From: Roseovarius atlanticus
GTDB taxonomy: Bacteria > Pseudomonadota > Alphaproteobacteria > Rhodobacterales > Rhodobacteraceae
Assembly (NCBI RefSeq): GCF_001441615.1
Contig: NZ_LAXJ01000002.1
Span: forward strand, 62,001-126,000
Length of the DNA: 64,000 nt
Direction: 5' to 3'
Shown here piece after piece: positions 8,663-17,608 of the stretch. The position numbers and the translations under genes are program-made. The notes under the pieces were generated by a model. The model was not told where the DNA came from, ran no database searches, and saw nothing but the letters and a program-made list of their open reading frames with translations. The number at the start of each line of letters is the position of its first letter. Position 1 is the stretch's first letter.

Positions 8663-8692
8663 GAAAAAAGGCCGCACCCGAAGGCGCGGCCA
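8663..8692 (-). terminator. Orphan minus-strand intrinsic terminator
   Basis: On the minus strand GGCCGC (8691-8686), loop, GCGGCC (8675-8670) is followed directly by TTTTTT. Nothing recognisable is encoded on the minus strand to its right up to the DUF853 start; a pyrimidine-rich CTTCCTCCC stretch lies about 15 nt before the stem. It may end a second small RNA. Confidence 0.6.
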
Positions 8693-8818
8693 GTCTGACA
8701 GGGAGGAAGTCGCCCCGGACCAAGAGGACATGAGGCCCGGGACGAGATAAACACTGGCAGACAATCGTTAATTTTGTATGGTCGCATCGTGAAATAACTT
8801 GGGCAAAGGGGCAGGGGC

Positions 8819-10360
8819 TTGGAAAACAAGGTTTTCTTGGGCGGTGGTGGCGTCGATTACGCCGAGAAACAGGGGCTTGCCCTGAAATACGCCAACCGCC
8901 ACGGGCTTATCGCCGGGGCCACCGGCACCGGCAAGACCGTCACGCTGCAAATCCTGGCCGAAGGCTTCTCTGCCGCCGGCGTCCCGGTCTTTCTGTCGGA
9001 CGTGAAGGGCGACCTTTCGGGCCTCGCCGCCGCCGGATCGGCCGATTTCAAGCTGCACGAGGCCTTCACAAGCCGCGCGACGACCATCGGCTTTGACGAC
9101 TATACCTATGACAGCTTCCCGGTCACCTTCTGGGACCTTTTCGGCGAACAGGGCCATCCCGTCCGCGCCACCGTGGCCGAGATGGGGCCGCTGCTCCTCT
9201 CCCGCCTGATGCAACTGACCGAGGCACAGGAAGGTGTGATGAACATCGCCTTCCGCGTGGCCGACGAACAGGGCCTGCCGCTCCTGGATCTCAAGGACCT
9301 TCAGGCGCTGCTGGTCTGGGTTGGCGAAAACTCCGGCGATCTCAGCCTGCGCTACGGCAACGTTTCGCGGCAATCCGTCGGCGCCATTCAGCGCTCGCTT
9401 CTGGTGCTGGAAAACCAGGGCGGCGCCCAGTTCTTCGCCGAACCCGCGCTGGAACTGTCGGACCTCATGACCTCCGCCGCCGACGGGCGCGGCCAGATCA
9501 ACATCCTCGCCGCCGACAAGCTGATGGGCGCCCCGCGCCTTTACGCCACCTTCCTTCTGTGGCTTCTGTCTGAACTTTTCGAGACGCTCCCCGAGGTGGG
9601 CGACCCCGACAAGCCCAAGCTGGTCTTCTTCTTCGACGAGGCGCACCTGCTGTTCGAGGACGCGCCCAAGGCGCTCATCGACAAGGTCGAGCAGGTCGCG
9701 CGCCTGATCCGCTCCAAAGGCGTCGGCGTCTATTTCATCACCCAGAATCCCGATGACGTGCCCGAGGATATCCTGGGCCAGCTGGGCAACCGGGTGCAGC
9801 ACGCGCTGCGCGCGTTTACCGCCCGCGACCGCAAGGCGCTGGAACGCGCCGCCGAGACCTATCGCCCCAACGACCGCTTCGACACCGCCGACGCCATCCG
9901 CGACGTGGGCACCGGCGAGGCGGTGACCTCGATGCTGCAGGACAAGGGCGTGCCCGGCATCGTCGAACGCACGCTGATCCGCCCGCCATCCTCGCGCCTG
10001 GGTCCCATCGACGCCGCCGCGCGGGCCGGTGTCATCGCCGCCTCGCCGGTGGCGGGCAAGTATGAAACCGTCCTGGACCGCGACTCCGCCTACGAGATCC
10101 TGGCGAAACGCGCCGAGACGGCCGCGCAGGAGGCCGAAGAGGCCGAAACCGCCGCCGAGGAACACTCCGCCGCCGAACGAGAATTCAACGCGGGCCGCCG
10201 CTATTCCGGCTCTCGCGTCGATCGATCGTCCTCGCGCAGCCGCAGGAAAAGCGACAGTATCGGCGGTGCCGTAATGAACGCCGTGGTCAAGGAACTGGGC
10301 GGCACCACCGGGCGCCGGATCGTGCGCGGTATTCTGGGCGGTCTCTTCAAGGGCCGCTAA
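8819..10360 (+). CDS. DUF853 / HerA-like helicase-family P-loop ATPase (YjgR type)
   Basis: This 513-aa ATPase is related to E. coli YjgR and the HerA/FtsK class; its cellular role is not established. The Walker A motif is [12 protein letters not shown] near residue 38, Walker B is [13 protein letters not shown] near 272, and a downstream [28 protein letters not shown] block is typical of the family. A Glu/Ala-rich coiled segment (about 427-460) and a basic Ser/Arg-rich stretch precede the C-terminal [16 protein letters not shown]. The start must be TTG 8819: an in-frame TAA at 8795 closes the frame, and the sequence ENKVFLGGG...[12 protein letters not shown] aligns with the family's N-terminus. 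Confidence 0.88.
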   Translation: MENKVFLGGGGVDYAEKQGLALKYANRHGLIAGATGTGKTVTLQILAEGFSAAGVPVFLSDVKGDLSGLAAAGSADFKLHEAFTSRATTIGFDDYTYDSFPVTFWDLFGEQGHPVRATVAEMGPLLLSRLMQLTEAQEGVMNIAFRVADEQGLPLLDLKDLQALLVWVGENSGDLSLRYGNVSRQSVGAIQRSLLVLENQGGAQFFAEPALELSDLMTSAADGRGQINILAADKLMGAPRLYATFLLWLLSELFETLPEVGDPDKPKLVFFFDEAHLLFEDAPKALIDKVEQVARLIRSKGVGVYFITQNPDDVPEDILGQLGNRVQHALRAFTARDRKALERAAETYRPNDRFDTADAIRDVGTGEAVTSMLQDKGVPGIVERTLIRPPSSRLGPIDAAARAGVIAASPVAGKYETVLDRDSAYEILAKRAETAAQEAEEAETAAEEHSAAEREFNAGRRYSGSRVDRSSSRSRRKSDSIGGAVMNAVVKELGGTTGRRIVRGILGGLFKGR

Positions 10361-10455
10361 GACCCACGGCCGCAAGGGCTCACACGCGGCGCGGCGAAAT
10401 CCCCTGATGCAATCTGGCAGTCACCTGTTAACCTAGCGTCAACAGGAGAGCCGCC

Positions 10456-11787
10456 ATGCCCCAGTCCGTCTTGTCCCCCAATGCCGATCTCGTCTCGCTT
10501 GAAGTTCTCGTCGACGGCGCCACGATCCCCGACAGCGTCGAGGTCCGCAGCTTGCGGACCGACCATGCGGTCGAGACGATTCCGACCGCCACTTTGGTTC
10601 TTTCCGATGGGGACCAGGCCGAGGAAACCTTCAGCGTCAGCGAAAGCAGCACGTTCGTGCCCGGCCAGCGGATCGAGCTCAAGGCAGGTTACCATGACGA
10701 CAACAAGACGATCTTCCAAGGAGTCATCCTGCGCCACGCGATCGGCGTCGATCAGAGCGGCGAGGGCACCCTCACGCTGACCTGTCACGATTCCGCCTTC
10801 AAGCTCAGCCGCAGCCGCAGCGGCTCCATGAGCTTTGAGAAGACGGACTCCGACCTGATGCAGGACCTGGCGGCAGCGGCGGGTCACAGCGCCGACATCA
10901 CCTCGACCACGACCGTCAGGGACTATCACGCCCAGGGTGCTGCCACCGACTGGGACTACCTGCTGCACCTCGCGCGCCGGAACGGGCATATCCTGACCGT
11001 AGCGGACGGCACCCTGCGCAGCGCCCCGCCCACGCTTGATGGCGCGGATCTGGAAATCACGTTTGGCGAGTCTCTCTTGGAGGCCGATCTGGCTCTGGAC
11101 GCCACCGGGCAATGGCCGGGCGTGACCCTTTCTGCCTGGGACCCGGTCAGCGGCACGGTACAGACGGCAACTGCCGATGAGCCTGACGCCAACCAACAAG
11201 GCAATATTACCGGGACGAAACTCGCCGATGCGGCCGGTCTGCGGGATTGGACCTTCACCGTTACCGACACCCAAGATCTGGACGCCCGCGCCACCGCCCT
11301 GCTGCAACGGATCCGGCTGTCCCGCATCACCGGCGCCATCACCTGTCCGGGAAACGCTGGCCTGCGCCCTGACACCGTGGTCGTGCTGGCCGGTCTCGGG
11401 GACCGCTTCAACGGAACGGCTTACGTGTCGCGCGTGGTCCACCATCTTTCCGGTGGCGACTGGACCAGTACCGTCAACATCGGCCTGCCGCCGCTGGCCG
11501 ACACGACCCAGGCGCATCCCGCATCGCGGCACGGAGTGCATATCGGCAGGGTTCTGGAAACCTATAACGACCCGTCGGGGCCGTTCCACGTGAAGGTGAC
11601 CCTGCCTCTGGTCCCCGACAGCGCGCACGGCCTTTGGGTTCGTATCGCCCGACCGTCTGCCACACATTCCGAAAGCGGCGGCCTTCTGCCCGAGGAGGGC
11701 GACGAAGTGGTGCTGGGGTTCCTCGACGGCGATCCGGGCGCGGTCATCTTGCTTGGCGTCCTACAACCCGGAGGCGCCATCCCCTGA
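10456..11787 (+). CDS. Orphan VgrG / eCIS spike-like protein lacking the needle domain
   Basis: This 443-aa protein resembles the baseplate spike (Afp8/Pvc8, VgrG, gp27-gp5 type) of contractile injection systems. Residues about 15-330 form a gpD/gp27-like module (SLEVLVDGATIPDSVEVRSL, FQGVILRHAIGV, DWDYLLHLARRNG, GDRFNGTAYVSRVVHH). Residues about 350-440 match the gp5 OB-fold (HIGRVLETYNDPSGPFHVKVTLP ... PEEGDEVVLGFLDGDPGAVILLGVL). The protein stops right after the OB-fold, where family members continue into a triple beta-helix needle. No sheath, tube, baseplate, ATPase or effector gene is nearby. AGGAG gives a good ribosome binding site. It could be a decayed remnant or a domesticated trimeric hub. 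Confidence 0.75.
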   Translation: MPQSVLSPNADLVSLEVLVDGATIPDSVEVRSLRTDHAVETIPTATLVLSDGDQAEETFSVSESSTFVPGQRIELKAGYHDDNKTIFQGVILRHAIGVDQSGEGTLTLTCHDSAFKLSRSRSGSMSFEKTDSDLMQDLAAAAGHSADITSTTTVRDYHAQGAATDWDYLLHLARRNGHILTVADGTLRSAPPTLDGADLEITFGESLLEADLALDATGQWPGVTLSAWDPVSGTVQTATADEPDANQQGNITGTKLADAAGLRDWTFTVTDTQDLDARATALLQRIRLSRITGAITCPGNAGLRPDTVVVLAGLGDRFNGTAYVSRVVHHLSGGDWTSTVNIGLPPLADTTQAHPASRHGVHIGRVLETYNDPSGPFHVKVTLPLVPDSAHGLWVRIARPSATHSESGGLLPEEGDEVVLGFLDGDPGAVILLGVLQPGGAIP

Positions 11788-11835
11788 CACGACTGAGGTA
11801 CATCGTACGGTGTCGTCATCCGAGCGTCCGTCCAA

Positions 11836-11909
11836 TGGCACCGACGCGATACCGTAGAAATACCGACGCATTACCGACGTGGTTTTCGCGGTTTCGCCGC
11901 CGTTAACCT
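11836..11909 (-). repeat. Phased CGTCGGTA element, copy A
   Basis: Read on the minus strand: AGGTTAAC (11909-11902), 22 bp, then four CGTCGGTA-like units starting exactly 11 bp apart (the third has two mismatches), ending GTGCCA at 11836. It lies just past the stop of the APH-fold gene, in the convergent gap with the spike gene. A second copy with the same layout is at 24512-24586. Confidence 0.7.
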
Positions 11910-11918
11910 TCGAGTCGC

Positions 11919-12890
11919 TCAGCGGCCGATCCGCTCCAGGTCGCCCAGCAGCGCCTCCGACATCTGCCGTGCCCGCCGCACCCGGCTTTGCGGCAAATTC
12001 CGCGTCTCGGCCCGCAACAGCGCCTCGACGGCGATAAAAAAGGGCAGGGTGATCTCTCGCTCTTCCGCCGACAGCCGGAAGGCGTCGCAAAAGGCGATGA
12101 ACCCCTGCCGGTCCACGCCAAGATAGACCTCTCCCGACGGGATCATCGCGCGGCGGCCCATATGCATCAGGAACCGCGCCATATCCTTGTAAATGGGCGC
12201 CGGGCGTGACCCGCCGCAATCGATCCCGGTCACCATATTTCCGTTCACGATCAGGTTGTTGGGGTGAAAATCGCCATGCGAGACGGCAAACCGCCACTGG
12301 CTGTCGTCCAACAGCGGCACCAGGCGCAGGATCTCTTTCAGGATAGGCTTCTCCACCCGTTTCAACCGGATGAACGCCTGCGTTTTCGCCGCCCGCTCGG
12401 CCCGTTTGGCCCATCCCGCGGGCTGGGCAGCGGCCTCGGTTTCGGTGCATTCCGTATAGGCCCGCAACCACCGCGCCGCGGGCTCCAGATACCGCGCCCG
12501 CTCGGTCTCGGGCGCGCCGTAGAGCCATTGCAGCAAGGGCGTCCCCTCGACCTCCGCCACCGCCATGACCCCGGCCTCGGGCGCAAATCCCAGCGGCGCG
12601 CAGACCCGCAAATCCCCTTCGCGCATCTTGGGCCAAATCCGGCACAGCTCGTTCCAGTCCCGCGTGCAATCCTCGACCCGGTCGAGATAGAGCCGGAAGA
12701 CCGCCGGCTGCCCCCCGATCTTGCCGCGCAACACGACCCGCTTACCGGCAACCTCCCGGATGAGCTCCGTCACCTGAGCCGTTGAAAACGCGGCATCTTC
12801 CGCACCTGCCTCTTCCAGCCGCCGGGCCACGAGGCCGGACAGATCAGGGTCGGCCAGTGCCGGGATGTCGGTCGTGGAAAAGGACGTCAT
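11919..12890 (-). CDS. Aminoglycoside-phosphotransferase (APH)-fold kinase
   Basis: This 323-aa small-molecule kinase homologue has the Brenner motif VSHGDFHPNNLIVNGNMVTGIDCGGSRPAPIYKDMARFLMH, in which HGDFHPNN supplies the catalytic Asp and GIDCG the metal-binding Asp. The substrate is unknown; the fold covers choline, homoserine and sugar kinases as well as antibiotic kinases, and nothing here implies resistance. I start at ATG 12890 (MTSFSTTDIP) rather than the in-frame ATG at 12926; neither has a strong ribosome binding site. It diverges from xseB and converges on the spike gene. Confidence 0.75.
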   Translation of the reverse strand: MTSFSTTDIPALADPDLSGLVARRLEEAGAEDAAFSTAQVTELIREVAGKRVVLRGKIGGQPAVFRLYLDRVEDCTRDWNELCRIWPKMREGDLRVCAPLGFAPEAGVMAVAEVEGTPLLQWLYGAPETERARYLEPAARWLRAYTECTETEAAAQPAGWAKRAERAAKTQAFIRLKRVEKPILKEILRLVPLLDDSQWRFAVSHGDFHPNNLIVNGNMVTGIDCGGSRPAPIYKDMARFLMHMGRRAMIPSGEVYLGVDRQGFIAFCDAFRLSAEEREITLPFFIAVEALLRAETRNLPQSRVRRARQMSEALLGDLERIGR

Positions 12891-12993
12891 GGGCGGTATT
12901 TTTTCCCATGCCCCCCGGGGCGTCAACCGAATTGAAGCCTTGGCCCGGCACCGCTATGGTGCCTGCGGAAAACCCATGCAAGAGGCCGCAGAA

Positions 12994-13236
12994 ATGGACG
13001 ACGACGCGATCAACACCATGTCTTTCGAACAAGCGATGAAGGCGCTCGAGGACGTCGTCACCCGGCTGGAACGCGGCGACGTTCCGCTGGACGAATCCAT
13101 TGCCCTCTACGAGCAGGGGGCCAAGCTGAAAAAACGCTGCGAAACCAAGCTGAAAGAGGCCGAAGAGAAAGTCGCCGCCATCACGCTCGACGGTGACGGC
13201 ACACCCAAGGGCACCACCCCGGTCGAGGGGCTCTGA
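12994..13236 (+). CDS. xseB: Exodeoxyribonuclease VII small subunit
   Basis: XseB (80 aa) binds XseA to form ExoVII, which degrades single-stranded DNA. The helical hairpin FEQAMKALEDVVTRLERGDVPLDESIALYEQGAKLKKRCETKLKEAEEKV is diagnostic. The start is ATG 12994, with AGAGG 8 bp upstream; the in-frame ATG at 12976 lacks this. It overlaps ispA by one base (TGATG), the usual xseB-ispA-dxs operon. xseA is not in the window. Confidence 0.95.
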   Translation: MDDDAINTMSFEQAMKALEDVVTRLERGDVPLDESIALYEQGAKLKKRCETKLKEAEEKVAAITLDGDGTPKGTTPVEGL

Positions 13237-14099
13237 TGCTTCAGTCCGCGCTGGCGGCGGACGCGGCGGCCATACGCACCTGCCTTGAGGCTCAGATCAC
13301 CGGCGATCTGCGGCTGCACGCCGCCATGCGCCACGCGCTGTTCGGCGGCAAGGCCCTGCGCGGCTTTCTGGTGATGGAAACGGCCCGTTTGCACGATGTT
13401 AACCCTTCCCGGGCAGTCTTTCCCGCGTCGGGAATTGAGGCGATGCACGCCTACAGCCTTGTGCATGACGATCTGCCCTGCATGGATGACGACGATCTGC
13501 GCCGGGGCCAGCCCACGGTGCACGTCAAATGGGACGAAGGCACCGCCGTTCTGGTGGGTGACGCGCTGCAATCGCTCGCGTTCGAGATGGCCGCGCATCC
13601 CGATGGTGCCGCCACGCCCGAGGCGCGTGCCGATCTTGCCCTGACCCTCGCGCGCGCCGCCGGAAAGGACGGCATGGTTCTGGGCCAGGCCCTTGATATC
13701 GCGGCAGAAACCGCAGCCGATCCGTTGACGCTCGACCAGATCGTCGCCTTGCAGGACGGCAAGACCGGCGCGCTCTTCGGTTGGGCCGCCAGCGCCGGGG
13801 CCGTGATGGCGCGCGCCGATTCCGCGCCGCTTCTGGCCTATGCGCAGGCGCTCGGCCTTGCGTTCCAGATCCAGGATGACGTCATCGACCAGACCGGTGA
13901 CGTCACCGCCGTGGGCAAGGCCGTGGGCAAGGACGCCGCCGCCGGCAAGGCGACCTTCGTGTCGCTTCTGGGGCTGCAAGAGGCGAAACGCCGCGCGTCC
14001 GATCTTGTTGACACCGCCTGTGACAGCTTATCTGGATATGGTAAGCGGGCCGAGCGCTTGCGCGACCTGGCGCGCTTCGTTATCTCGCGGCAAAGCTAG
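13236..14099 (+). CDS. ispA: Farnesyl diphosphate synthase
   Basis: This 287-aa prenyltransferase condenses IPP with DMAPP and GPP to make farnesyl-PP for ubiquinone, undecaprenyl-PP and carotenoid synthesis. The first Asp-rich motif is [10 protein letters not shown] at residues 78-87 and the second is FQIQDDVID near 210-218. GGKALRG near 37-43 binds the substrate diphosphate. The ATG overlaps the xseB stop, implying coupled translation, and dxs follows after 55 bp. Confidence 0.95.
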   Translation: MLQSALAADAAAIRTCLEAQITGDLRLHAAMRHALFGGKALRGFLVMETARLHDVNPSRAVFPASGIEAMHAYSLVHDDLPCMDDDDLRRGQPTVHVKWDEGTAVLVGDALQSLAFEMAAHPDGAATPEARADLALTLARAAGKDGMVLGQALDIAAETAADPLTLDQIVALQDGKTGALFGWAASAGAVMARADSAPLLAYAQALGLAFQIQDDVIDQTGDVTAVGKAVGKDAAAGKATFVSLLGLQEAKRRASDLVDTACDSLSGYGKRAERLRDLARFVISRQS

Positions 14100-14154
14100 C
14101 CGTCAGGCCCGAACCGGGCACGAAAGGCTGCCACATTTGAAGGAGCGGCGACGC

Positions 14155-16080
14155 GTGACACGCCCCCAGACCCCCTTGCTGGACACCGTTTCCAGCCCCG
14201 CCGACCTCAAGCGGTTCTCAGATTCCGAGCTGCGCCAGCTGGCCGACGAGCTGCGCACCGAGACCATTTCTGCGGTCTCGGAAACCGGCGGGCATCTTGG
14301 TGCAGGCCTCGGCGTCGTTGAGTTGACCGTGGCGCTGCATCACATCTTCGACGCGCCGCGCGACAAGATCATCTGGGATGTCAGCCACCAGTGCTATCCC
14401 CACAAGATCCTGACCGGCCGCCGCGACCGCATCCGCACGATCCGGCAGGAGGGAGGCCTCAGCGGCTTTACCAAGCGGTCCGAGAGCCCCTATGACCCCT
14501 TCGGTGCCGCCCACAGCTCCACCTCGATCTCTGCCGCGCTCGGGTTTGCCGCGGCGCGCGACCTCGGCGGTGCCAGCGAGACCGGCCACGGTGACGCCAT
14601 CGCGGTGATCGGCGACGGCGCGATGTCGGCGGGCATGGCGTTTGAGGCGATGAACCACGCGGGCCACCTGAAAAAGCGCCTGATCGTGATCCTGAACGAC
14701 AACGAGATGTCCATCGCGCCGCCCGTGGGGGCGCTGTCATCCTACCTGTCGCGCCTTTACGCGGGCGAGCCGTTCCAGGAGTTCAAGGCCGCCGCCAAGG
14801 GCGCGGTGTCGCTCTTGCCCGAACCGTTCCAGATGGGTGCCAAACGCGCCAAGGAGGTGCTCAAGGGCATGGCCGTGGGCGGTACATTGTTCGAGCAGCT
14901 GGGCTTCAGCTATCTTGGCCCCATCGACGGGCACGACATGGACCAGCTTCTGCCGGTCCTGCGCACGGTCAGGGCGCGCGCCAGCGGGCCGATTCTGATC
15001 CACATGATCACCAAGAAGGGCAAGGGCTATGCCCCGGCCGAAAGCCGCCGCGACGGCGGGCACGCTACCGCGAAATTCGACGTCACCACCGGCGAGCAGA
15101 AAAAATCGCCCTCGAACGCGCCCAGCTACACCAAGGTGTTTGCCGAGGCGCTGCTGAAACATGCCGCCGAAGATGACCGCATCTGCGGCGTCACCGCCGC
15201 CATGCCCGACGGCACCGGGCTGGACCTTCTGGAAAAACGCTATCCCTCGCGCTGCTTCGATGTCGGCATTGCCGAACAGCACGCCGTGACCTTCTCTGCC
15301 GGGCTTGCGGCGGGCGGGATGCGGCCCTTCTGCGCGATCTATTCCACCTTCCTGCAACGCGGGTTCGATCAGGTGGTGCACGACGTGGCAATCCAGCGCC
15401 TGCCGGTGCGTTTCGCCATCGACCGCGCCGGGCTGGTGGGGGCCGACGGGGCCACCCATGCGGGCAGCTTCGACGTGGCCTATCTGTCGAACCTGCCGGG
15501 CTTTACCGTCATGGCCGCCGCGGACGAGGCCGAACTGGTGCACATGGTCTCCACCGCCGCGGCCCATGATAGCGGGCCGATTGCCTTTCGGTATCCGCGG
15601 GGCGAGGGCGAGGGGGTCACCATGCCCGAACGCGGCGAGGTGCTGGAGATCGGCAAGGGCCGCATGATCCGCGAAGGTGCGCGTGTGGCCATCCTGTCCT
15701 TCGGGACCCGGCTTGGCGAAGTGATGAAGGCCTGCGAGGGCCTGGGCGCACGGGGCATCACGCCGACCGTCGCGGACGCGCGGTTCTCGAAACCTTTGGA
15801 CACCGACCTGATCGACCGGCTGGTTGCCGATCACGAGGCGCTGATCACCATCGAGGAAGGCGCTATCGGCGGCTTCGGCAGCCATGTGGCGCAACACTTG
15901 GCCGAGCAGGGTGTGTTCGACAAAGGTTTCCGGTTCCGCTCGATGGTCTTGCCGGACAGCTTCATCGACCAGGCAAGCCCGGCGGCCATGTACGCCGTGG
16001 CCGGGCTCGATGCCGCGCAGATCGAGGCGAAGGTGCTGGATGTGCTGGGGGTGGGGCAGATCGCGGGCAAACGAGCCTGA
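14155..16080 (+). CDS. dxs: 1-deoxy-D-xylulose-5-phosphate synthase
   Basis: DXS joins pyruvate and glyceraldehyde-3-phosphate using thiamine diphosphate, the first step of the MEP isoprenoid pathway. The 641-aa protein shows [18 protein letters not shown] followed by ND (ThDP and Mg binding), the domain-[17 protein letters not shown] with the catalytic Glu, and the transketolase C-terminal domain. I chose GTG 14155 ([12 protein letters not shown]), which has AGGAG 9 bp upstream. The open frame extends much further back but overlaps ispA in another frame. The ispD/F genes of the same pathway are at 60534. Confidence 0.96.
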   Translation: MTRPQTPLLDTVSSPADLKRFSDSELRQLADELRTETISAVSETGGHLGAGLGVVELTVALHHIFDAPRDKIIWDVSHQCYPHKILTGRRDRIRTIRQEGGLSGFTKRSESPYDPFGAAHSSTSISAALGFAAARDLGGASETGHGDAIAVIGDGAMSAGMAFEAMNHAGHLKKRLIVILNDNEMSIAPPVGALSSYLSRLYAGEPFQEFKAAAKGAVSLLPEPFQMGAKRAKEVLKGMAVGGTLFEQLGFSYLGPIDGHDMDQLLPVLRTVRARASGPILIHMITKKGKGYAPAESRRDGGHATAKFDVTTGEQKKSPSNAPSYTKVFAEALLKHAAEDDRICGVTAAMPDGTGLDLLEKRYPSRCFDVGIAEQHAVTFSAGLAAGGMRPFCAIYSTFLQRGFDQVVHDVAIQRLPVRFAIDRAGLVGADGATHAGSFDVAYLSNLPGFTVMAAADEAELVHMVSTAAAHDSGPIAFRYPRGEGEGVTMPERGEVLEIGKGRMIREGARVAILSFGTRLGEVMKACEGLGARGITPTVADARFSKPLDTDLIDRLVADHEALITIEEGAIGGFGSHVAQHLAEQGVFDKGFRFRSMVLPDSFIDQASPAAMYAVAGLDAAQIEAKVLDVLGVGQIAGKRA

Positions 16081-16108
16081 ACCGTCTTTCCGCAACCGGC
16101 GTGATCGG

Positions 16109-16133
16109 ATAAGGCCCGCCTCGGCGGGCCTTA
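16109..16133. terminator. Bidirectional hairpin between dxs and the small pilin-like gene
   Basis: GGCCCGCC-TC-GGCGGGCC (16113-16130) is a nearly perfect GC stem flanked by AA on the left and TTA on the right. It lies between the dxs stop and the stop of the convergent small gene. U-tracts are short on both sides, so efficiency is uncertain. Confidence 0.65.
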
Positions 16134-16134
16134 G

Positions 16135-16320
16135 TCAGTTGTCTTCGTTGTATTTGACGGAGATGCCTTGCTCGAGCGCCGAGGCGACGTTGTCGACCCC
16201 GTTCTGGGCGGTTTGCAAGGCGCCCAGGCAAAGCCAGGTCACGGCCGCGGCGGTCACGACCCAGTCCACGGTAACGGCGCCGTCTTCGTCGGCGATGAAG
16301 TTTTTCAGTGCGGAAAACAT
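16135..16320 (-). CDS. Small Flp-pilin-like membrane protein 1
   Basis: A 61-aa protein with a short charged N-terminus (MFSALKNFIADEDG), then AVTVDWVVTAAAVTWLCLGAL, a single hydrophobic helix, and a polar C-terminus. The layout copies class IVb (Flp) prepilins, where a peptidase cuts after Gly; position +5 would be Asp instead of the usual Glu, and +6 Trp instead of Tyr. A related gene lies 64 bp upstream. No tad/cpa assembly genes are in the window. The family resemblance is visible; pilin function is inferred. Confidence 0.6.
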   Translation of the reverse strand: MFSALKNFIADEDGAVTVDWVVTAAAVTWLCLGALQTAQNGVDNVASALEQGISVKYNEDN

Positions 16321-16384
16321 GGCAGCGCGTTTCCTTCTTCGTTTCGGGGCCGTCAGGCTTCGCCTGGACGGCTAGGGTTCTCGT

Positions 16385-16576
16385 TCAGCGGTCGGCCCCC
16401 TCGACCGATTTGGATTCGACCGATGTCTTGATCGAGTCGGCCAGACCGAAGGTTCCATCCCGGGCCGTACCGACTGTAAGACATCCAAGGCAGATCACGC
16501 TGAATCCCAGCACGATCCAGTCCACGCTCACAACGCCGGAGTCGTCTTTCAGAAAGCGTCCTAGATGGTCGATCAT
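16385..16576 (-). CDS. Small Flp-pilin-like membrane protein 2
   Basis: A 63-aa paralogue of the gene at 16135: MIDHLGRFLKDDSG, then VVSVDWIVLGFSVICLGCLTVG as the hydrophobic helix, and a polar tail. Here too the predicted peptidase site (after Gly) gives Asp at +5 and Trp at +6. I start at ATG 16576, which has GAAGGA just upstream; an in-frame upstream ATG at 16609 is also possible. The tandem pair probably forms one transcript and ends at the hairpin at 16109. Confidence 0.55.
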   Translation of the reverse strand: MIDHLGRFLKDDSGVVSVDWIVLGFSVICLGCLTVGTARDGTFGLADSIKTSVESKSVEGADR

Positions 16577-17144
16577 GCGTCCTTCGGCCTTTGATCTCTT
16601 CTCGGTCATTTCGTGCTGACGCGCAGCGAAAGCAGCTTCGTCTTGCGTCAACGCGGATAAGGTCGGCCTGAAATGGGGCGGAAATGTGGCAAATGGGGCA
16701 AAAGCGGGATGTTAACCTTCTCCGCCGCCGGATTGGCGCCCCTTTTTACAAAACCTGGAATTCAATGAAGCCGGATTTCGGGAACCGTTGAAAAGTATGA
16801 AACAATCTGCCGGAGGCGAACAGCCAAAATGCCCCTTGTTTGCCACATTACACGAATCAATTCTATTTAACTCAGCGGTGTCGTCGGGCCGTCTCGTTGC
16901 GCGGGATCGGGCACTACGCCCTTTAAAAACAGAGACATCAAGCCGGATCATTTCATTGGCCCGGCAGAACAATATCTTAAAATGAGCAGGAAATTGACGC
17001 CCGGCGCCTCATTTTGACCTGCTTTGATGGGACGCCGGACTTGAACGCATCCGGGCGAGGCGTCATCCGATTGTCTCTGCGGCATCTAGGCAATGCGCGC
17101 CGTTCGTGGCAGCCTGACCGGGATACCTTCTCGGGATTTGAAGC
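16577..17144. other. 568-bp gap with a long imperfect inverted repeat
   Basis: No gene is supported; 16780-17000 is notably AT-rich for this genome. AATGTGGCAAA at 16683-16693 is repeated in inverted orientation at 16839-16849, and the similarity extends inward past a GGGGCA block on both sides (roughly 16683-16704 and 16828-16849). The promoters of the pilin-like pair and of the gene at 17145 must lie here. Confidence 0.45.
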
Positions 17145-17573
17145 ATGTTCAGACTTTTCGCCGCCCTCCTTTCCTTACTGGCCGTGTCCCTTGCAACTCC
17201 TTCGACCGCGCAAGAGCCGCCCGAGTCCATCTTTCGCGATTATGAGCACATGCGCAGCGTCATGGATGACGGAATGATGAACCGAAAGATCGTCATGCTG
17301 ATGCGCGCCTTCGGTGCGTCGGACGAGATGACGACCGAGGAATTGCAAAGGCTCGAGGCACAGGTGCAGGCGCTCTTTCCCCAGCCGCTGGAGACGGTCG
17401 AAATCGTGAAATCCGAAAAGCTGGGCGAGAATTGGACGCGCGAAATGTACGTGTATTACAGCGGCATCGATTACATCTACGCTTTCGCGCTGTTTCACAC
17501 GCGGCCCGATGCCGTGATCGCGGTCAACTTCAAGTTCAACACCGATCCCATGGCCCTGCTGGCCGAGTTCTGA
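17145..17573 (+). CDS. Small secreted protein of unknown function
   Basis: A 142-aa protein with a signal peptide (MFRLFAALLSLLAVSLATPSTAQ), then an acidic helical region (SIFRDYEHMRSVMDDGMMNRKIVML) and a C-terminal part with several aromatic strands (REMYVYYSGIDYIYAFALFHTRPDAVIAVNFKFN) that reads like a small alpha+beta periplasmic domain. I recognise no family. It stands alone, converging on the GlxA-type regulator gene. Confidence 0.7.
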   Translation: MFRLFAALLSLLAVSLATPSTAQEPPESIFRDYEHMRSVMDDGMMNRKIVMLMRAFGASDEMTTEELQRLEAQVQALFPQPLETVEIVKSEKLGENWTREMYVYYSGIDYIYAFALFHTRPDAVIAVNFKFNTDPMALLAEF

Positions 17574-17608
17574 GGCCGGGGACAAGGCGGTTGCGAACGG
17601 GGTCCGCG

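Larger units (their letters stand above)
8288..8818. other. 531-bp gap with two orphan minus-strand terminators
   Basis: There is no convincing protein gene between ialB and the DUF853 gene. Two intrinsic terminators point leftward (8460-8492 and 8663-8692) although no minus-strand gene lies to their right, which suggests one or two small RNAs. A promoter-like TTGACG-N17-TAGCGT on the minus strand lies at 8562-8534. Confidence 0.5.

Noticed and set aside
8768-10375. 535-residue minus-strand frame opposite the DUF853 ATPase
   Set aside because: Shadow frame; the + strand has Walker A and B motifs and family-wide similarity.
10428-10442. CtrA-like TTAA-N7-TCAA before the spike gene
   Set aside because: One mismatch from TTAA-N7-TTAA and only 13 bp from the start codon, overlapping the ribosome binding site region; too close for a normal activator site.
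16712-16972. 86-residue minus-strand frame in the gap before 17145
   Set aside because: Poor codon bias, no ribosome binding site, no family, and it crosses the inverted repeat.
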